Positions 15,994 through 25,309 of a stretch of DNA of 50,775 bases are shown here, in pieces. The notes below the pieces were generated by a model. That model had not been told where the DNA came from. It did not search any database and saw only the letters and a program-made list of their open reading frames with translations. Source of the DNA: Glycomyces sp. YM15 (lineage in GTDB: Bacteria; Actinomycetota; Actinomycetes; Mycobacteriales; Micromonosporaceae); assembly GCF_016918015.1 (NCBI RefSeq), contig NZ_JAERMK010000028.1, forward strand, positions 1 through 50,775, read 5' to 3'. The first letter of the stretch is position 1. Every line of letters starts with the position of its first letter. Both the position numbers and the translations under genes were made by a program.

Positions 15994-17700
15994 CTACCCA
16001 GGGGGAGCCACGCTGAAAAGTCGGTTGTCCGGCGCGTCACGTCGGGGAGTCGGCACCGGGGCCCGCAGGTGCACGACGCGGTCGACGATGCCGTCGGGGA
16101 GCGGCCGGTGGGTGATCACGATGGTGGTCTTTCCTTCAAGAGCCGCGGCGGCGGTACGGAGTACGCGTTCGGCGGTGGCGGCGTCCAGATGCGCGTCGGG
16201 TTCGTCGAGGACGAGCACTTCGCGGTCGGCGAGAAGGCAGCGGGCGAGGGCGATGCGGCCGCGCTCGCCCCCTGAGACGGCGCGGCCGTGCTCGCCGAGG
16301 CGGGTCCGGAGGCCGTCGGGGAGGGCGTCGAGCCAGTCGCGGAGGCCGGCCCAGCGGAGGGCGCGGGCGAGGTCCTCGTCGGCGGCGGAGGGCCGGGCGA
16401 GGCGCAGGTTCTCGGCGAGCGTGGTGTCGAAGACGTGGGCGTCCTGAGAGCACAGGCCGACGGTGCGGCGGATGTCGTCGCCGTCGTACTCGGCGAGTTC
16501 GACGCCGCCGAAGCGCAGGCTGCCCTCGTAGGGCAGGAAGCCCATGAGGGCGGCGGCGAGCGTGGACTTGCCGGAGCCGGACGGGCCCATGACGGCGACG
16601 CGCTCGCCGGGCTGCACGGTGAGGTCGAAGCCGTGCAGTGCGGGCGACTCGGCGCCGGGCCAGGTGACGGCGAGGCGCTTGATCTCGATGAAGGGCGGCC
16701 CGCCGAGCGGGTTGGGTTCGTACTCCATGGGTTCGACCGGGTCGGGGCGCGGCTCCGGTGCCTGGGTGATCTCGAGGAGGCGGCGGCCGCAGGCCTTGGC
16801 GACGGCGGTCTGCTGGGCGGCGGCGGGCAGTGCGAGCACGGATTCGAACGCGGCCAGCGGGACGAGCGCGACGACGGCGAGGAGGACCCCGTCGAGGGTC
16901 CCGGCGGCGACGGCCGCAATGCCCGCGGCGAGTGCGCCGACGAGCGCGAAGGCGAGGGCGAGGAGCCCGGCGGCTTCGCCGAGGCCCGTGGTCCAGGCGA
17001 TGCGGGCGTGAGCGCGGCGGAGCCGGTCGTCGCCTTCCAGGACCCGTTCGAGTGCGGCGGTGTCGGTGCCGGCGGCGACGAGTTCTTCGCGGCCGTGCAG
17101 GCAGGCGCGGACGCCTTCGGTGAGGTCGCCCCGTTCGCGGGCGGTGGCGCGCACCGCGTACCGGGAGGACCAGGTGGCGAGCGCGGGGCCGACGAGCGCT
17201 GCGGCGAGCAGGCAGGCGCCCAGGATGATTCCGGCGGCGGGCAGGAGCGTCGTCTGGAGGGCGACCGCGCAGACGGAGACGATGACCGCCGAAGCGAGCG
17301 GCAGCGCGCCGCGCAGCCACCGGTCCCCCACGCCGTCCACGTCGTCGACGAGCCGTGCCTGGAGGTCACCGGTGCGCCACACCGGGACTCCGGCGGGCGC
17401 GAGTCGGACGAGCTTGCGCCACACGGCGATCCGCAGCCGCTCCAGGCCCCGGAAGGCCGCGTCGTGCGAGACGAGGCGTTCGGTGTAGCGGAGCACGCCG
17501 CGGCTGATGCCGAACAGCCGCACCGAGGTGATCGCGACCATCAGGTACAGGATCGGCGGCTGCTCCCAGGCGCGCGAGATGAGGTAGCCGGAGACGGCCA
17601 GCAGCGCCAGCGCGCTGACCTGCGCGAGGGCGCCGAGGGTCGCGCCGAGGCCGAGCCTCAGGGCGATCGTGTTGCGCAGCTTCACCATTGGACGACCCAT
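15994..17700 (-). CDS. cydC: Thiol reductant ABC exporter subunit CydC
   Basis: One half of the heterodimeric CydDC ABC transporter, which exports glutathione/cysteine-type reductants and is needed to assemble cytochrome bd. The 568-aa product has an exporter membrane domain (about 1-320) then an ATPase domain with Walker A GPSGSGKST, signature VSGGERG and Walker B VLVLDEPDAHLD. ATG 17700 overlaps the cydD stop (TGATG), with AGGTGG in the cydD tail as ribosome-binding site; ATG 17688 is an alternative. It is the last gene of the cydABDC unit. Confidence 0.93.
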   Translation of the reverse strand: MGRPMVKLRNTIALRLGLGATLGALAQVSALALLAVSGYLISRAWEQPPILYLMVAITSVRLFGISRGVLRYTERLVSHDAAFRGLERLRIAVWRKLVRLAPAGVPVWRTGDLQARLVDDVDGVGDRWLRGALPLASAVIVSVCAVALQTTLLPAAGIILGACLLAAALVGPALATWSSRYAVRATARERGDLTEGVRACLHGREELVAAGTDTAALERVLEGDDRLRRAHARIAWTTGLGEAAGLLALAFALVGALAAGIAAVAAGTLDGVLLAVVALVPLAAFESVLALPAAAQQTAVAKACGRRLLEITQAPEPRPDPVEPMEYEPNPLGGPPFIEIKRLAVTWPGAESPALHGFDLTVQPGERVAVMGPSGSGKSTLAAALMGFLPYEGSLRFGGVELAEYDGDDIRRTVGLCSQDAHVFDTTLAENLRLARPSAADEDLARALRWAGLRDWLDALPDGLRTRLGEHGRAVSGGERGRIALARCLLADREVLVLDEPDAHLDAATAERVLRTAAAALEGKTTIVITHRPLPDGIVDRVVHLRAPVPTPRRDAPDNRLFSVAPPG

Positions 17701-19469
17701 CACCAGTCCACCTCTCTGTCGGCGATCGCGCGCACCGCGGGGCGGTGGGAGGCGATCAGGACGGTCCGCTGGTCGCGGTAGGGCGCGAAGGCGTCGAGGA
17801 CGGCCTGCTCGGTGTCGGTGTCGAGGTGCGCGGTGGGCTCGTCGAGGAGCAGCACCGGCGGGTCGAGCAGGTCGACGCGGAGCAGGAACCGGGCGAGGCC
17901 GACCCGGGCGGCCTCGCCCGCGGAGAGGCCCGAGCCGTCGGCGGAGACGGTGCGGGTCGCGGCGGGGGCGTGCGCGGCCGCGATCGCCTTCGCCACGGCG
18001 GGATCGGAGGCGCCGTCCGGCACGGCGAGGCGCACGTTCTCGGCGACCGTGCCGTCGATGAGGACCGGCCGCTGCGGGAGCCACGCGATCGAGCGGCGCA
18101 CCGCCGCGAGGTCGAGACCGGACAGTTCGGTGTCGTCGAACGCGATCGAGCCCGATACGGGCTGCCGGAACCCGACGAGGGACGCCATGAGCGTCGACTT
18201 CCCGGCCCCGGATCGGGCGGTGAGGACCGTGGTCCGCCCGGCCGGGATCGTCAGGCTCAGCTCCGGGAGCGGCTGCCGGCCCGGGTAGGCGAAGACGGTG
18301 CGGCGGAACATGATCGTCGGCGCACGGCCGAGCGGCGGGTGCGACAGGGCGGCGGAGCTGGTGAGTGCGGCGGAGCCCTTGCCGGTCCGCTGCCCGAGCG
18401 CGGCGGCGCTTCGCCTGCCCGCCCGCTGCGAGCGCCCGCCCGCGCCCTGGCCGCTCGCTTCCTCCTCAAGCGCGGCCCCGGTGCGCTCAGGGGCCTCGGC
18501 GAGGATCGCGAAGACCTTCTCGGCGGCGGCCAGGCCCTCGGCGCTGGCGTGGTAGTGCGCGCCGACGTTGCGCAGCGGCAGGTACGCCTCAGGGGCGAGG
18601 ATCAGGACGAGCAGCGCGGTCCGGAGCCCGGCCTCGCCGGTCATGCCGCCCTCGACCAGGTCGATGCCCACGGTCACCGCGAGGACCGCCACGGACAGGC
18701 TCGCGGCCAACTCGAGCACCAGCGCCGAGCAGAACGCCACGCGCAGCAGCGACATCGACCGGCGGCGGTAGGCGCCGGTGGTCACCTCGATGGCCCCGAC
18801 CTGCTTCGAGGCCCGTCCGAACGCCTTGAGCGTCGGCAGCCCGGCCACGAGATCGGCGAAGTGGTGCGCGAGATGGGACGTGGACGCCCATTGGCGTTCG
18901 GCGCGGGTGCGCGTGTACCGGCCGATGAGGACGCCGAACAGCGGGATCAGCGGCAGCGTGATGAGGACGATCAGCGCGGCCGGCGGGTAGGCGACGAGCA
19001 TGACCACGAGGACGCCGACCGGCACGACCACCGCGAGCACGAGCTGCGGCAGGTAGCGCGCGAAGTAGTCGTCCAACGCGTCGATGCCGCGCACCAGCAG
19101 CGCGGCCGTCTCGCCGGTGTGGCGGTTCCCCGAGGGCAGGCGCATGAGCCGCTCCAGCGCCTGGCGGCGCAGCCCGGACTTGACGACCGCGCCGGCGCGG
19201 TGCGCGGCGGCTTCCTGCACCGACGCGAGCAGCGCCCGCAAGGTGAGGACCGCCGCGAGCGCGATGAGCTGCGGCGTCAGGGAGTCGACGCTCCGGCCTC
19301 CGGCGAACGCGCCCGCGATGAGGCTCGCGGTGAGCCAGGCGCCCGCGACGACGCACGCGGTGCGGGCGACGCCGAGGGCGGCGCACACGCCGATGAAGAG
19401 GGTCGCGCCGCGCGCGCGGTGCAGCAGGCGGCGGTCGACGTTCGCGGGTCTCGGTGCGAGGGTCGTCAT
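17700..19469 (-). CDS. cydD: Thiol reductant ABC exporter subunit CydD
   Basis: Partner of CydC, 589 aa: exporter membrane domain (about 20-325), then the ATPase. Walker B VLLLDEPTAHLD is canonical. Walker A reads ARSGAGKST, with Ala at the usual first Gly, and the signature reads LSAGE rather than LSGGQ. An unusual low-complexity Gly/Ser/Ala/Arg linker (about residues 342-385) joins the two domains. The start overlaps the cydB stop by 4 bp (ATGA). The actinobacterial gene order is A-B-D-C. Confidence 0.93.
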   Translation of the reverse strand: MTTLAPRPANVDRRLLHRARGATLFIGVCAALGVARTACVVAGAWLTASLIAGAFAGGRSVDSLTPQLIALAAVLTLRALLASVQEAAAHRAGAVVKSGLRRQALERLMRLPSGNRHTGETAALLVRGIDALDDYFARYLPQLVLAVVVPVGVLVVMLVAYPPAALIVLITLPLIPLFGVLIGRYTRTRAERQWASTSHLAHHFADLVAGLPTLKAFGRASKQVGAIEVTTGAYRRRSMSLLRVAFCSALVLELAASLSVAVLAVTVGIDLVEGGMTGEAGLRTALLVLILAPEAYLPLRNVGAHYHASAEGLAAAEKVFAILAEAPERTGAALEEEASGQGAGGRSQRAGRRSAAALGQRTGKGSAALTSSAALSHPPLGRAPTIMFRRTVFAYPGRQPLPELSLTIPAGRTTVLTARSGAGKSTLMASLVGFRQPVSGSIAFDDTELSGLDLAAVRRSIAWLPQRPVLIDGTVAENVRLAVPDGASDPAVAKAIAAAHAPAATRTVSADGSGLSAGEAARVGLARFLLRVDLLDPPVLLLDEPTAHLDTDTEQAVLDAFAPYRDQRTVLIASHRPAVRAIADREVDW

Positions 19470-20461
19470 GCCGGGATGCTCTCCGTGCTCACGCGCTTGC
19501 GGAAGACCCAGTAGGACCAGCCCTGGTAGAGCAGGACCACCGGGAGGAACACCACCGCGGCCCAGGACATGATGCCCAGCGTCTTGTCGGTGGCGGCGGC
19601 GTTCTCGTGGGTGAGGCTGTTCGCCGCATCCGAAGTGGACGGCAGCACGTTCGGCCACAGGGCGCAGAACAGGGCGGCCGAGGCGAGGCCGATCGTCAGT
19701 GCCGTAGCGGCGAAGGCCCAGCCGCCGCGGCCCGTGTAGTCGAGCACCAGACCCGTCAGCAGCGCGAGCACCGCGAGGACGATGAGCACCAACGTGATCG
19801 CGTTGCCGTGCGAGGCCTGCGTCCAGATCAGGAACGCCAGCGCCGGGAGCGCGGTCGCCGCGCCGAGCCTGATCCCGAGGGCCCGGGCCCGCTCGGAGAG
19901 CTCCCCGGCGGTCTTGAGATGCAGGAAGTACGCGCCGTGGGTGCTGAAGAGCAGCAGCGTGGTCAGACCGCCCAGGAGCGCGTAGCCGTTGAGCAGGCCC
20001 CAGATGGAGCCCGTGTAGTCGAAGCCCGCGTCGAGCGGCACGCCGCGCACGATGTTCGCGACCACGACGCCCCACAGGAACGCGGGCACGACCGAGCCGG
20101 CCACGATGCACCGGTCCCAGCGGCGCCGCCACTGGGCGGTGTCGCCCTTGCCGCGGTACTCGAACGCGACGCCGCGGACGATCAGCCCGAGGAGGATCGC
20201 GAAGAGCAGCAGGTAGAACCCGGAGAACAGGCTCGCGTACCAGTGGGGGAACGCCGCGAACATGGCGCCGCCCGCGGTGATGATCCAGACCTCGTTGCCG
20301 TCCCAGACCGGGCCGATCGTGTTGATGAGCGCCCTTCGCTCACGGTCGTCGCGGCCGAGCACCGGGAGCAGCGTCCCGACGCCGAAGTCGAAGCCCTCCA
20401 GGATGAAGTACCCGGTGAACAGGACAGCGACGGCTGTGAACCAGATCGTCGTCAATTCCAT
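19466..20461 (-). CDS. cydB: Cytochrome bd ubiquinol/menaquinol oxidase subunit II
   Basis: The 331-aa second subunit of cytochrome bd, with eight or nine hydrophobic helices. The N-terminal FILEGFDFGVG and GPVWDGNEVW motifs are diagnostic of CydB. It stabilises haem binding in CydA. It follows cydA after 22 bp and overlaps cydD by 4 bp. Confidence 0.96.
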   Translation of the reverse strand: MELTTIWFTAVAVLFTGYFILEGFDFGVGTLLPVLGRDDRERRALINTIGPVWDGNEVWIITAGGAMFAAFPHWYASLFSGFYLLLFAILLGLIVRGVAFEYRGKGDTAQWRRRWDRCIVAGSVVPAFLWGVVVANIVRGVPLDAGFDYTGSIWGLLNGYALLGGLTTLLLFSTHGAYFLHLKTAGELSERARALGIRLGAATALPALAFLIWTQASHGNAITLVLIVLAVLALLTGLVLDYTGRGGWAFAATALTIGLASAALFCALWPNVLPSTSDAANSLTHENAAATDKTLGIMSWAAVVFLPVVLLYQGWSYWVFRKRVSTESIPA

Positions 20462-20483
20462 GAGCGTCCTCAGTCGATGGTGG

Positions 20484-21890
20484 TCAGTAGGCGAAGGCCA
20501 TGGGTTTCTCGGGGTCGTCGGAGGGGCCGACGCCCGCGAGCGCGTCCGCTTCGCTCGGCGGGCCCGCCTTGGCGTACTTCAGGAAGAGCTTGAGCGCGAC
20601 GACGGCGAGCAGCAGGTAGACGAGGGTGAAGCCGGTGAACGAGACGGCGACCGTGGGCAGCCCGACGCGCGGCGAGACCGCCTCGCTCGTCTCGTAGAGG
20701 CTGAACACCACCCACGGCTGGCGGCCCATCTCCGTGAAGATCCACCCGGCGGAGTTGGCGAGGAACGGGGTCACGGCCATCCACATGGCGATCGGCCAGA
20801 ACAGTCGGTGCCGGGGAAGGCGGCCGCGGCGCGTGAACCACCAGACGATGACGGCCATGGCGACCGCGAGCATCCCGAAGCCGATCATCGCCCGGAACGA
20901 CCAGTAGGTGAGCGGGATGTACGGCATGTACTCCCCCGCCCCGTAGAGCGCCTGGTATTCGGCGTTCAGATCGTTGATGCCCTGCACTTCGCCGTTGAAC
21001 GAGCCGGTGGCGAGGTAGGAGAGCAGGCCCGGGATCTCGATGATCGGGGTGCCGCGGCTGCCGTCGAGCGTGCCGATGGTGAGCACGGAGAACGGCGCGT
21101 TGTACGTGGTCTGGTAGAGCGCTTCGGCGGCGGCCATCTTCATCGGCTGCGTCGCCGTCATGACCTTCCCGAGCGAGTCGCCCGAGAGGATCAGGCCGAG
21201 GCCGCCCACGAGCGTGGTGAGGATGCCCAGGCGCATCGCGGGGCGGTGGACGTCGAGGTCCCGGCGGTGCATGAAGTGGTAGCCGGAGACGGCGACGACG
21301 ATCGTGCCGGCGGTGAGCCAGGCGGCGAAGATCGTGTGCGGGAAGGCGGCGAGCGCCACCGGATTGGTGAGGACGGCGCCGAAGTCGGTGAGCTCGGCGC
21401 GTCCGGCGGTCTCGTTGAGCTGGTAGCCGACCGGGTTCTGCATGAACGCGTTGGCGGCGAGGATGAAGTAGGCGCTGGCGAGCGTGCCGAACGCGACGAG
21501 CCAGATGCACGCGAGGTGGAGGGCGGGTTTGAGGCGGTCCCAGCCGAAGATCCACACGCCGATGAACGTGGATTCGAGGAAGAACGCGACCAGCGCCTCG
21601 AACGCGAGCGGCGCGCCGAACACGTCGCCGACGAAGCGGGAGTAGGCCGACCAGTTCATGCCGAACTGGAACTCCTGGACGATGCCGGTGACGACGCCCA
21701 TGGCGAGGTTGATGAGGAAGAGCTTGCCCCAGAACTTGGTGGCGCGCAGGTAGGAGGTCTTGTGGGTGGTGCGCCACAGGGTCTGCAGGATCGCGACGAG
21801 GAGCGAGAGGCCGATGGTGACGGGGACGAACAGGAAGTGGTAGACGGTCGTGACCCCGAACTGCATCCGGGCCAAGTCGAGAACGTCCAT
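20484..21890 (-). CDS. cydA: Cytochrome bd oxidase subunit I
   Basis: Catalytic subunit of the high-affinity bd oxidase, 468 aa. Visible signatures are YHFLFVPVTIG at the N-terminus (haem b595 His), the QFGMNWSAYSRFVGD stretch and GRQPWVV near the end of the Q-loop region. The Q-loop is short, as in other Gram-positives. Start ATG 21890 (MDVLDLARMQFG) matches the family; GGGGCGAT lies just upstream. Expression is probably induced at low oxygen, and an inverted repeat lies in the promoter region. Confidence 0.96.
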   Translation of the reverse strand: MDVLDLARMQFGVTTVYHFLFVPVTIGLSLLVAILQTLWRTTHKTSYLRATKFWGKLFLINLAMGVVTGIVQEFQFGMNWSAYSRFVGDVFGAPLAFEALVAFFLESTFIGVWIFGWDRLKPALHLACIWLVAFGTLASAYFILAANAFMQNPVGYQLNETAGRAELTDFGAVLTNPVALAAFPHTIFAAWLTAGTIVVAVSGYHFMHRRDLDVHRPAMRLGILTTLVGGLGLILSGDSLGKVMTATQPMKMAAAEALYQTTYNAPFSVLTIGTLDGSRGTPIIEIPGLLSYLATGSFNGEVQGINDLNAEYQALYGAGEYMPYIPLTYWSFRAMIGFGMLAVAMAVIVWWFTRRGRLPRHRLFWPIAMWMAVTPFLANSAGWIFTEMGRQPWVVFSLYETSEAVSPRVGLPTVAVSFTGFTLVYLLLAVVALKLFLKYAKAGPPSEADALAGVGPSDDPEKPMAFAY

Positions 21891-21904
21891 ATCGCCCCAA
21901 TAGG

Positions 21905-21928
21905 TCGCACGTGAGTGTCTAGGTGCGA
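21905..21928. promoter_or_regulatory. Inverted repeat in the cydA-proC divergent promoter region
   Basis: TCGCAC (21905-21910) and GTGCGA (21923-21928) form a 6-bp inverted repeat with 12-bp spacing, 15 bp upstream of the cydA start. On the minus strand GATAAT (21933-21928) just upstream is a possible -10. The repeat does not match the Rex consensus (TTGTGAA-N4-TTCACAA), so any regulator is unidentified. Confidence 0.35.
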
Positions 21929-22041
21929 TTATCGTGCCATTTCGACCGGTCTCAGGGGTTGAAACGCGCGAGTGCACGGGTTTTCACGTTCGGGGAACGC
22001 GAGGGACAATTGCCGAGGCCGACGAACGGATAGGAGTGGGC

Positions 22042-22848
22042 ATGCGGACAGTCGCGGTGCTGGGTGCGGGGAAGATGGGGCAGGCGATCGTGTCGGGTCT
22101 GCTGCGGGCCGGCTGGTCGGGCGACTCGGTGACGGCGACGGCGCGCAGCGCCGAGCGCGCCGCCGAGCTGCGCGAGACGTACGGGATCAGGGTCGAGGCG
22201 AACGCGGAGGCGGTGCGGCACGCCGACGTCGTGGTGGTCGCGGTCAAACCGCAGGACGCCGGGGCGCTGCTGGAGGAGCTGAGCGGGGCGTTCGACGGCG
22301 GTGCGCCCGTGGTGAGCATCTGCGCGGGACTTCCCGTGGCGTTCTTCGAGAAGCGACTGCCCGACGCGACCCCGGTCATCCGGGCGATGCCGAACACCCC
22401 GGCGCTCGTCGACGAGGCCATGACCGTGCTCTCGCCCGGGACGCACGCCAGCGAGGCGCACCTGGCCGCGGTCGAGGAGCTGTTCAAGCCGCTCGGGCGC
22501 ACGCTCGTGGTCGACGAGAAGCACCAGGACGCGGTCACGGCGATCTCCGGTTCGGGGCCGGCGTACTTCTACTACCTGGCCGAGGCCATGACCGAGGCGG
22601 GCGTCCTCATGGGACTGCCGCGGGCGGTCTCGAAGGAGCTGGTCACGCAGACCGCGCTGGGCGCGGCCCGGATGCTGCGGGAGACCGACGCGTCGCCGGT
22701 GGAACTGCGGGAGGCCGTGGAGTCCCCTGCCGGAACGACGATCAGCGCGGTGCGGCAGCTGGAGAACCACCGGGCGCGGTCGGCGGTGACCGACGCGATC
22801 GAGGCGGCGCGCGACCGGGCGCGGGAGATCGCGGAGGAATATGCGTAG
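22042..22848 (+). CDS. proC: Pyrroline-5-carboxylate reductase
   Basis: Final enzyme of proline synthesis, reducing pyrroline-5-carboxylate with NAD(P)H. The 268-aa length is normal. The Rossmann motif is AVLGAGKMGQA at the N-terminus, AMPNTPA is present, and the family C-terminal signature spans AISGSGPAYFY and the VESPAGTTI segment. Start ATG 22042 is set by AGGAG 5 nt upstream at 22032-22036. Confidence 0.96.
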   Translation: MRTVAVLGAGKMGQAIVSGLLRAGWSGDSVTATARSAERAAELRETYGIRVEANAEAVRHADVVVVAVKPQDAGALLEELSGAFDGGAPVVSICAGLPVAFFEKRLPDATPVIRAMPNTPALVDEAMTVLSPGTHASEAHLAAVEELFKPLGRTLVVDEKHQDAVTAISGSGPAYFYYLAEAMTEAGVLMGLPRAVSKELVTQTALGAARMLRETDASPVELREAVESPAGTTISAVRQLENHRARSAVTDAIEAARDRAREIAEEYA

Positions 22849-22882
22849 CCGGCCGGGCATATCGGGAAGGACGGGCGCCTGA

Positions 22883-23326
22883 ATGGGCGAGGTCAAGCGG
22901 GGGAAGTTCGCCGAGCTGGACGGCGCGACGCTGTTCGCGCTGGCGCGGTTGCGGCAGGCGGTGTTCGTGGTCGAGCAGGAGTGCGCGTACCCGGATCTGG
23001 ACGACTACGACCTGGACGCGGCGACCGTGCACTTCTGGGTCGAGGGCGAGACCCCGACCGAGGCGGTCGCGTGCCTGCGGGTGCTGCGGGACGGTGAGGC
23101 CTGGAAGGTCGGGAGGGTCTGCTGCGCGCGGCCCGCGCGCGGCACCGGCTTGAGCGCCAAGGTGTTCGGTGCGGCGATGGACTTCCTGGGCCCGGAGGCG
23201 GAGGTGACGCTCGGCGCGCAGACCTACGCGGCGGGCTTCTACCGCAGGTTCGGCTTCGCCGAAGAGGGCGAGGCGTACGACGAGGACGGCATCATGCACA
23301 TCACGATGCGACGTCCGGCGGCATAA
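22883..23326 (+). CDS. GNAT acetyltransferase, ElaA-like
   Basis: A 147-aa GNAT protein. The N-terminal half carries the ElaA hallmark LRQAVFVVEQECAYPDLD, and the acetyl-CoA loop region reads VCCARPARGTGLSAKVF. C-terminal QTYAAGFYRRFGF is the usual beta-bulge/helix. The acceptor substrate of ElaA proteins is unknown. It lies 34 bp after proC and probably shares its transcript; a GGGAAGGA purine run is upstream of the ATG. Confidence 0.85.
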   Translation: MGEVKRGKFAELDGATLFALARLRQAVFVVEQECAYPDLDDYDLDAATVHFWVEGETPTEAVACLRVLRDGEAWKVGRVCCARPARGTGLSAKVFGAAMDFLGPEAEVTLGAQTYAAGFYRRFGFAEEGEAYDEDGIMHITMRRPAA

Positions 23327-23328
23327 GC

Positions 23329-23366
23329 CCGGGAGCGGGATCCCGGATCTCTCATCCCGCTCCCGG
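23329..23366. terminator. Bidirectional terminator between GNAT and xylanase genes
   Basis: A perfect 13-bp stem, CCGGGAGCGGGAT (23329-23341) with complement at 23354-23366, and a 12-nt loop between convergent genes. Confidence 0.8.
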
Positions 23367-23403
23367 ACGTCTTGTCCCCCTTGAAGTCTCGGGGCTCCGC
23401 GGG

Positions 23404-25011
23404 CTACGCCGTGGGCGGCTCGAGCTTCGTCGGGTCGACCACGCCCCAGTACGCCGCCTTCGCCTGGAGGCGGTCGTCGAAGAGGAGCGGCGCCTCGTGC
23501 GGTCGCGACACCGGCCAGGACCGCAACCACGAGACCGCGTCGTACAGGCCCCACATGGTCACCGACTCCAGGTCGTCAGCGCGCTCGCGCAGCACCTCGA
23601 AGAGCTCCTTGTAGTACCGGCCCTGCGCGACCAGCCGCTCCGGCGGCGTCGCGGGCAGGCTCTCCTGCATGTGGTCGGAGACGGACACGTCGAGTTCGGT
23701 GATCGTCTGCAGCACTCCGAGCTCGCGGAACAGGTCGATCGACTCGCCCAGCAGGGCCGGGTCGCGCTTGTAGTCCACATGCGCCTGGTGCCCGATGCCG
23801 TCGACCGGCGCGCCCTCGCATTTGAGCTGCTGCACCAGGTTGAACATCGCCTCCCGCTTGTCGGGGAACTCGGTGTTGTAGTCGTTGATGAAGAGCTTCA
23901 CGTCGCGCGGGAAGGCCTTCCGGGCGATCTTGAACGCCTTCTCGATGTACTTCGGCCCGCCGAACACCTCGTACCAGCGCGAATGGCGCAGGCCGTCGGG
24001 CTGCTCGGGGTCGACCACCTCGTTCACCACGTCCCACGCCCACACCCGGTCGCCGTAGTGCGCGGCGATCGCCTTGACATGGGTCTCCAAGCGCCGCAGC
24101 AGCAGTGCCTGGTGGGCGCGGCTCTTCACGAGCGGTGCGCCGTTCTCGTCGAGGAACCACCAGGCCGGGGTCTGGTTGTGCCAGAGGAGGGTGTGGCCCC
24201 AGATCTTCATGCCGTTGGCCTCGGCGAAGTCGACGATCTGGTCGGCCCGGCTGAAGTCGAAGACGCCTTCGGTCGGCTGGATCGATTCGGGCTTCATCTG
24301 GTTGCCGGTGGTGACCTGCGCGAAGTGCTTCGCGAGGAGTTCGGCGGGCTTGCCGACCACCTCCGGTGGTTCGACGGCGCAGCCGAAGGTGAAGTCGTCG
24401 GCGAGGAAGTCCTTGAGCGGCAGCAAGTCTTGGATCTCCGGTTCTGCGATGCGGGTGAGTGTGAAGGCGTCGAGGAGGATCGGGGCGAGGCTGGAGGCGG
24501 ATTCGACGTAGAACTGCAGTCGGTCGGCGGCCTGGCTGATCGAGTACGTGCCGGAGAACTCGGTCCAGGCCGCGTCGGTGACGGCGGTGTTCCACTTGAC
24601 GCCTTCGTAGTTCGAGGCGTCGCCGACGTCGCGCTGCACGGTGGTGCGCAGGTCGGTGGCGCTCTCGCCCTCGGGCAGGCGCAGGTAGACCTTGAGCTGG
24701 TAGCGGACGCCGACCTCGAGGTGCGCGGTGATGTCGATGGCGGCGCCGTTCCAGGTGGCGGTGCGGCCGGTGATCAGGAGCCGCCGCTCGGGGTCGACGG
24801 CGACGGAGGCGTCGCCGCGTCCGACCCAGCCTTCGGTGGTGCCGGAGGAGAAGTCGGTGGAGAGCAGCAGGTCGTCGGCGTGGGCGGGGCTCGCGGCGAG
24901 GGCGACGAAGCCGGCCGGGATGAGGGCGGCGCCGCCTGCGGCGGCCGCGGCCGTGAGCACGGTGCGGCGGCTCGCGGCGGGGGTGGCCGGGTGGGTCGGG
25001 GTGGTCGGCAT
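23404..25011 (-). CDS. Secreted endo-1,4-beta-xylanase, CBM22-GH10
   Basis: A secreted hydrolase of xylan backbones, 535 aa. The N-terminus is a Tat signal (SRRTVLT at 14-20, hydrophobic stretch, SPAHA near 45). Residues about 50-188 form a beta-rich CBM22-like xylan-binding module. The GH10 barrel follows (about 195-530) with acid/base E331 (VVNEV) and nucleophile E439 (ITELDVS). AAGGAG lies 8 nt upstream of the ATG. It is a single-gene unit with a strong promoter and two repressor-type palindromes, sharing its operator type with the ABC importer at 34-40 kb. Confidence 0.95.
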   Translation of the reverse strand: MPTTPTHPATPAASRRTVLTAAAAAGGAALIPAGFVALAASPAHADDLLLSTDFSSGTTEGWVGRGDASVAVDPERRLLITGRTATWNGAAIDITAHLEVGVRYQLKVYLRLPEGESATDLRTTVQRDVGDASNYEGVKWNTAVTDAAWTEFSGTYSISQAADRLQFYVESASSLAPILLDAFTLTRIAEPEIQDLLPLKDFLADDFTFGCAVEPPEVVGKPAELLAKHFAQVTTGNQMKPESIQPTEGVFDFSRADQIVDFAEANGMKIWGHTLLWHNQTPAWWFLDENGAPLVKSRAHQALLLRRLETHVKAIAAHYGDRVWAWDVVNEVVDPEQPDGLRHSRWYEVFGGPKYIEKAFKIARKAFPRDVKLFINDYNTEFPDKREAMFNLVQQLKCEGAPVDGIGHQAHVDYKRDPALLGESIDLFRELGVLQTITELDVSVSDHMQESLPATPPERLVAQGRYYKELFEVLRERADDLESVTMWGLYDAVSWLRSWPVSRPHEAPLLFDDRLQAKAAYWGVVDPTKLEPPTA

Positions 25012-25137
25012 TGAGGGCGCTCCTTGGCCGTGAGGGGTCCGGCCGCTCCATCACGGGGGCGTGTGGAGCAGCGGACTCATGAGCGCGGCGAAGCCGTGCT
25101 TACCGGTCCGCGGCGACCGGAGGCTGCGTTGCATTCC

Positions 25138-25202
25138 CGAAACTCTCGGAAACTTTCATTCAAAGTATTGATATGTTACGATCCTCTCGTCGGGGCTGTC
25201 AA
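25138..25202 (-). promoter_or_regulatory. Xylanase promoter with tandem GAAA-TTTC operators
   Basis: On the minus strand TTGACA (25202-25197), an 18-nt spacer and TAACAT (25178-25173) make a near-consensus sigma-70-type promoter. Two palindromes lie immediately downstream of the expected start: GAAACTTTC (25149-25157, perfect) and CGAAACTCTCG (25138-25148, one mismatch to CGAAACTTTCG). That 11-mer is the operator type described for streptomycete xylanase genes and bound by LacI-type repressors. Position suggests repression by blocking elongation or initiation. Confidence 0.75.
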
Positions 25203-25257
25203 GGCGCCGACCCACCACTGTGGCGGAGATGTGAGGGGCTCTGCCGCAATGAAGAAA

Positions 25258-25283
25258 GGGGACCGGCCTTGCGGCCGGTCCCC
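25258..25283 (-). terminator. Terminator of the bacterioferritin gene
   Basis: An 11-bp perfect stem GGGGACCGGCC/GGCCGGTCCCC with a 4-nt loop. On the minus strand it is followed by TTTCTTC, a rare U-rich tail for this genome. Confidence 0.85.
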
Positions 25284-25309
25284 TCAGAACGTTCGGGCGC
25301 TCGCCGGGG

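Noticed and set aside
21905..21928. Rex operator controlling cydABDC
   Set aside because: The repeat TCGCAC/GTGCGA with 12-bp spacing does not fit the Rex site; kept only as an unidentified inverted repeat.
21987..21999. CGTTC-GGG-GAACG palindrome upstream of proC as a LexA box
   Set aside because: The half-sites are in the wrong order (GTTC first, GAAC second, 3-bp spacer) compared with the actinobacterial SOS box, GAAC-N4-GTTC.
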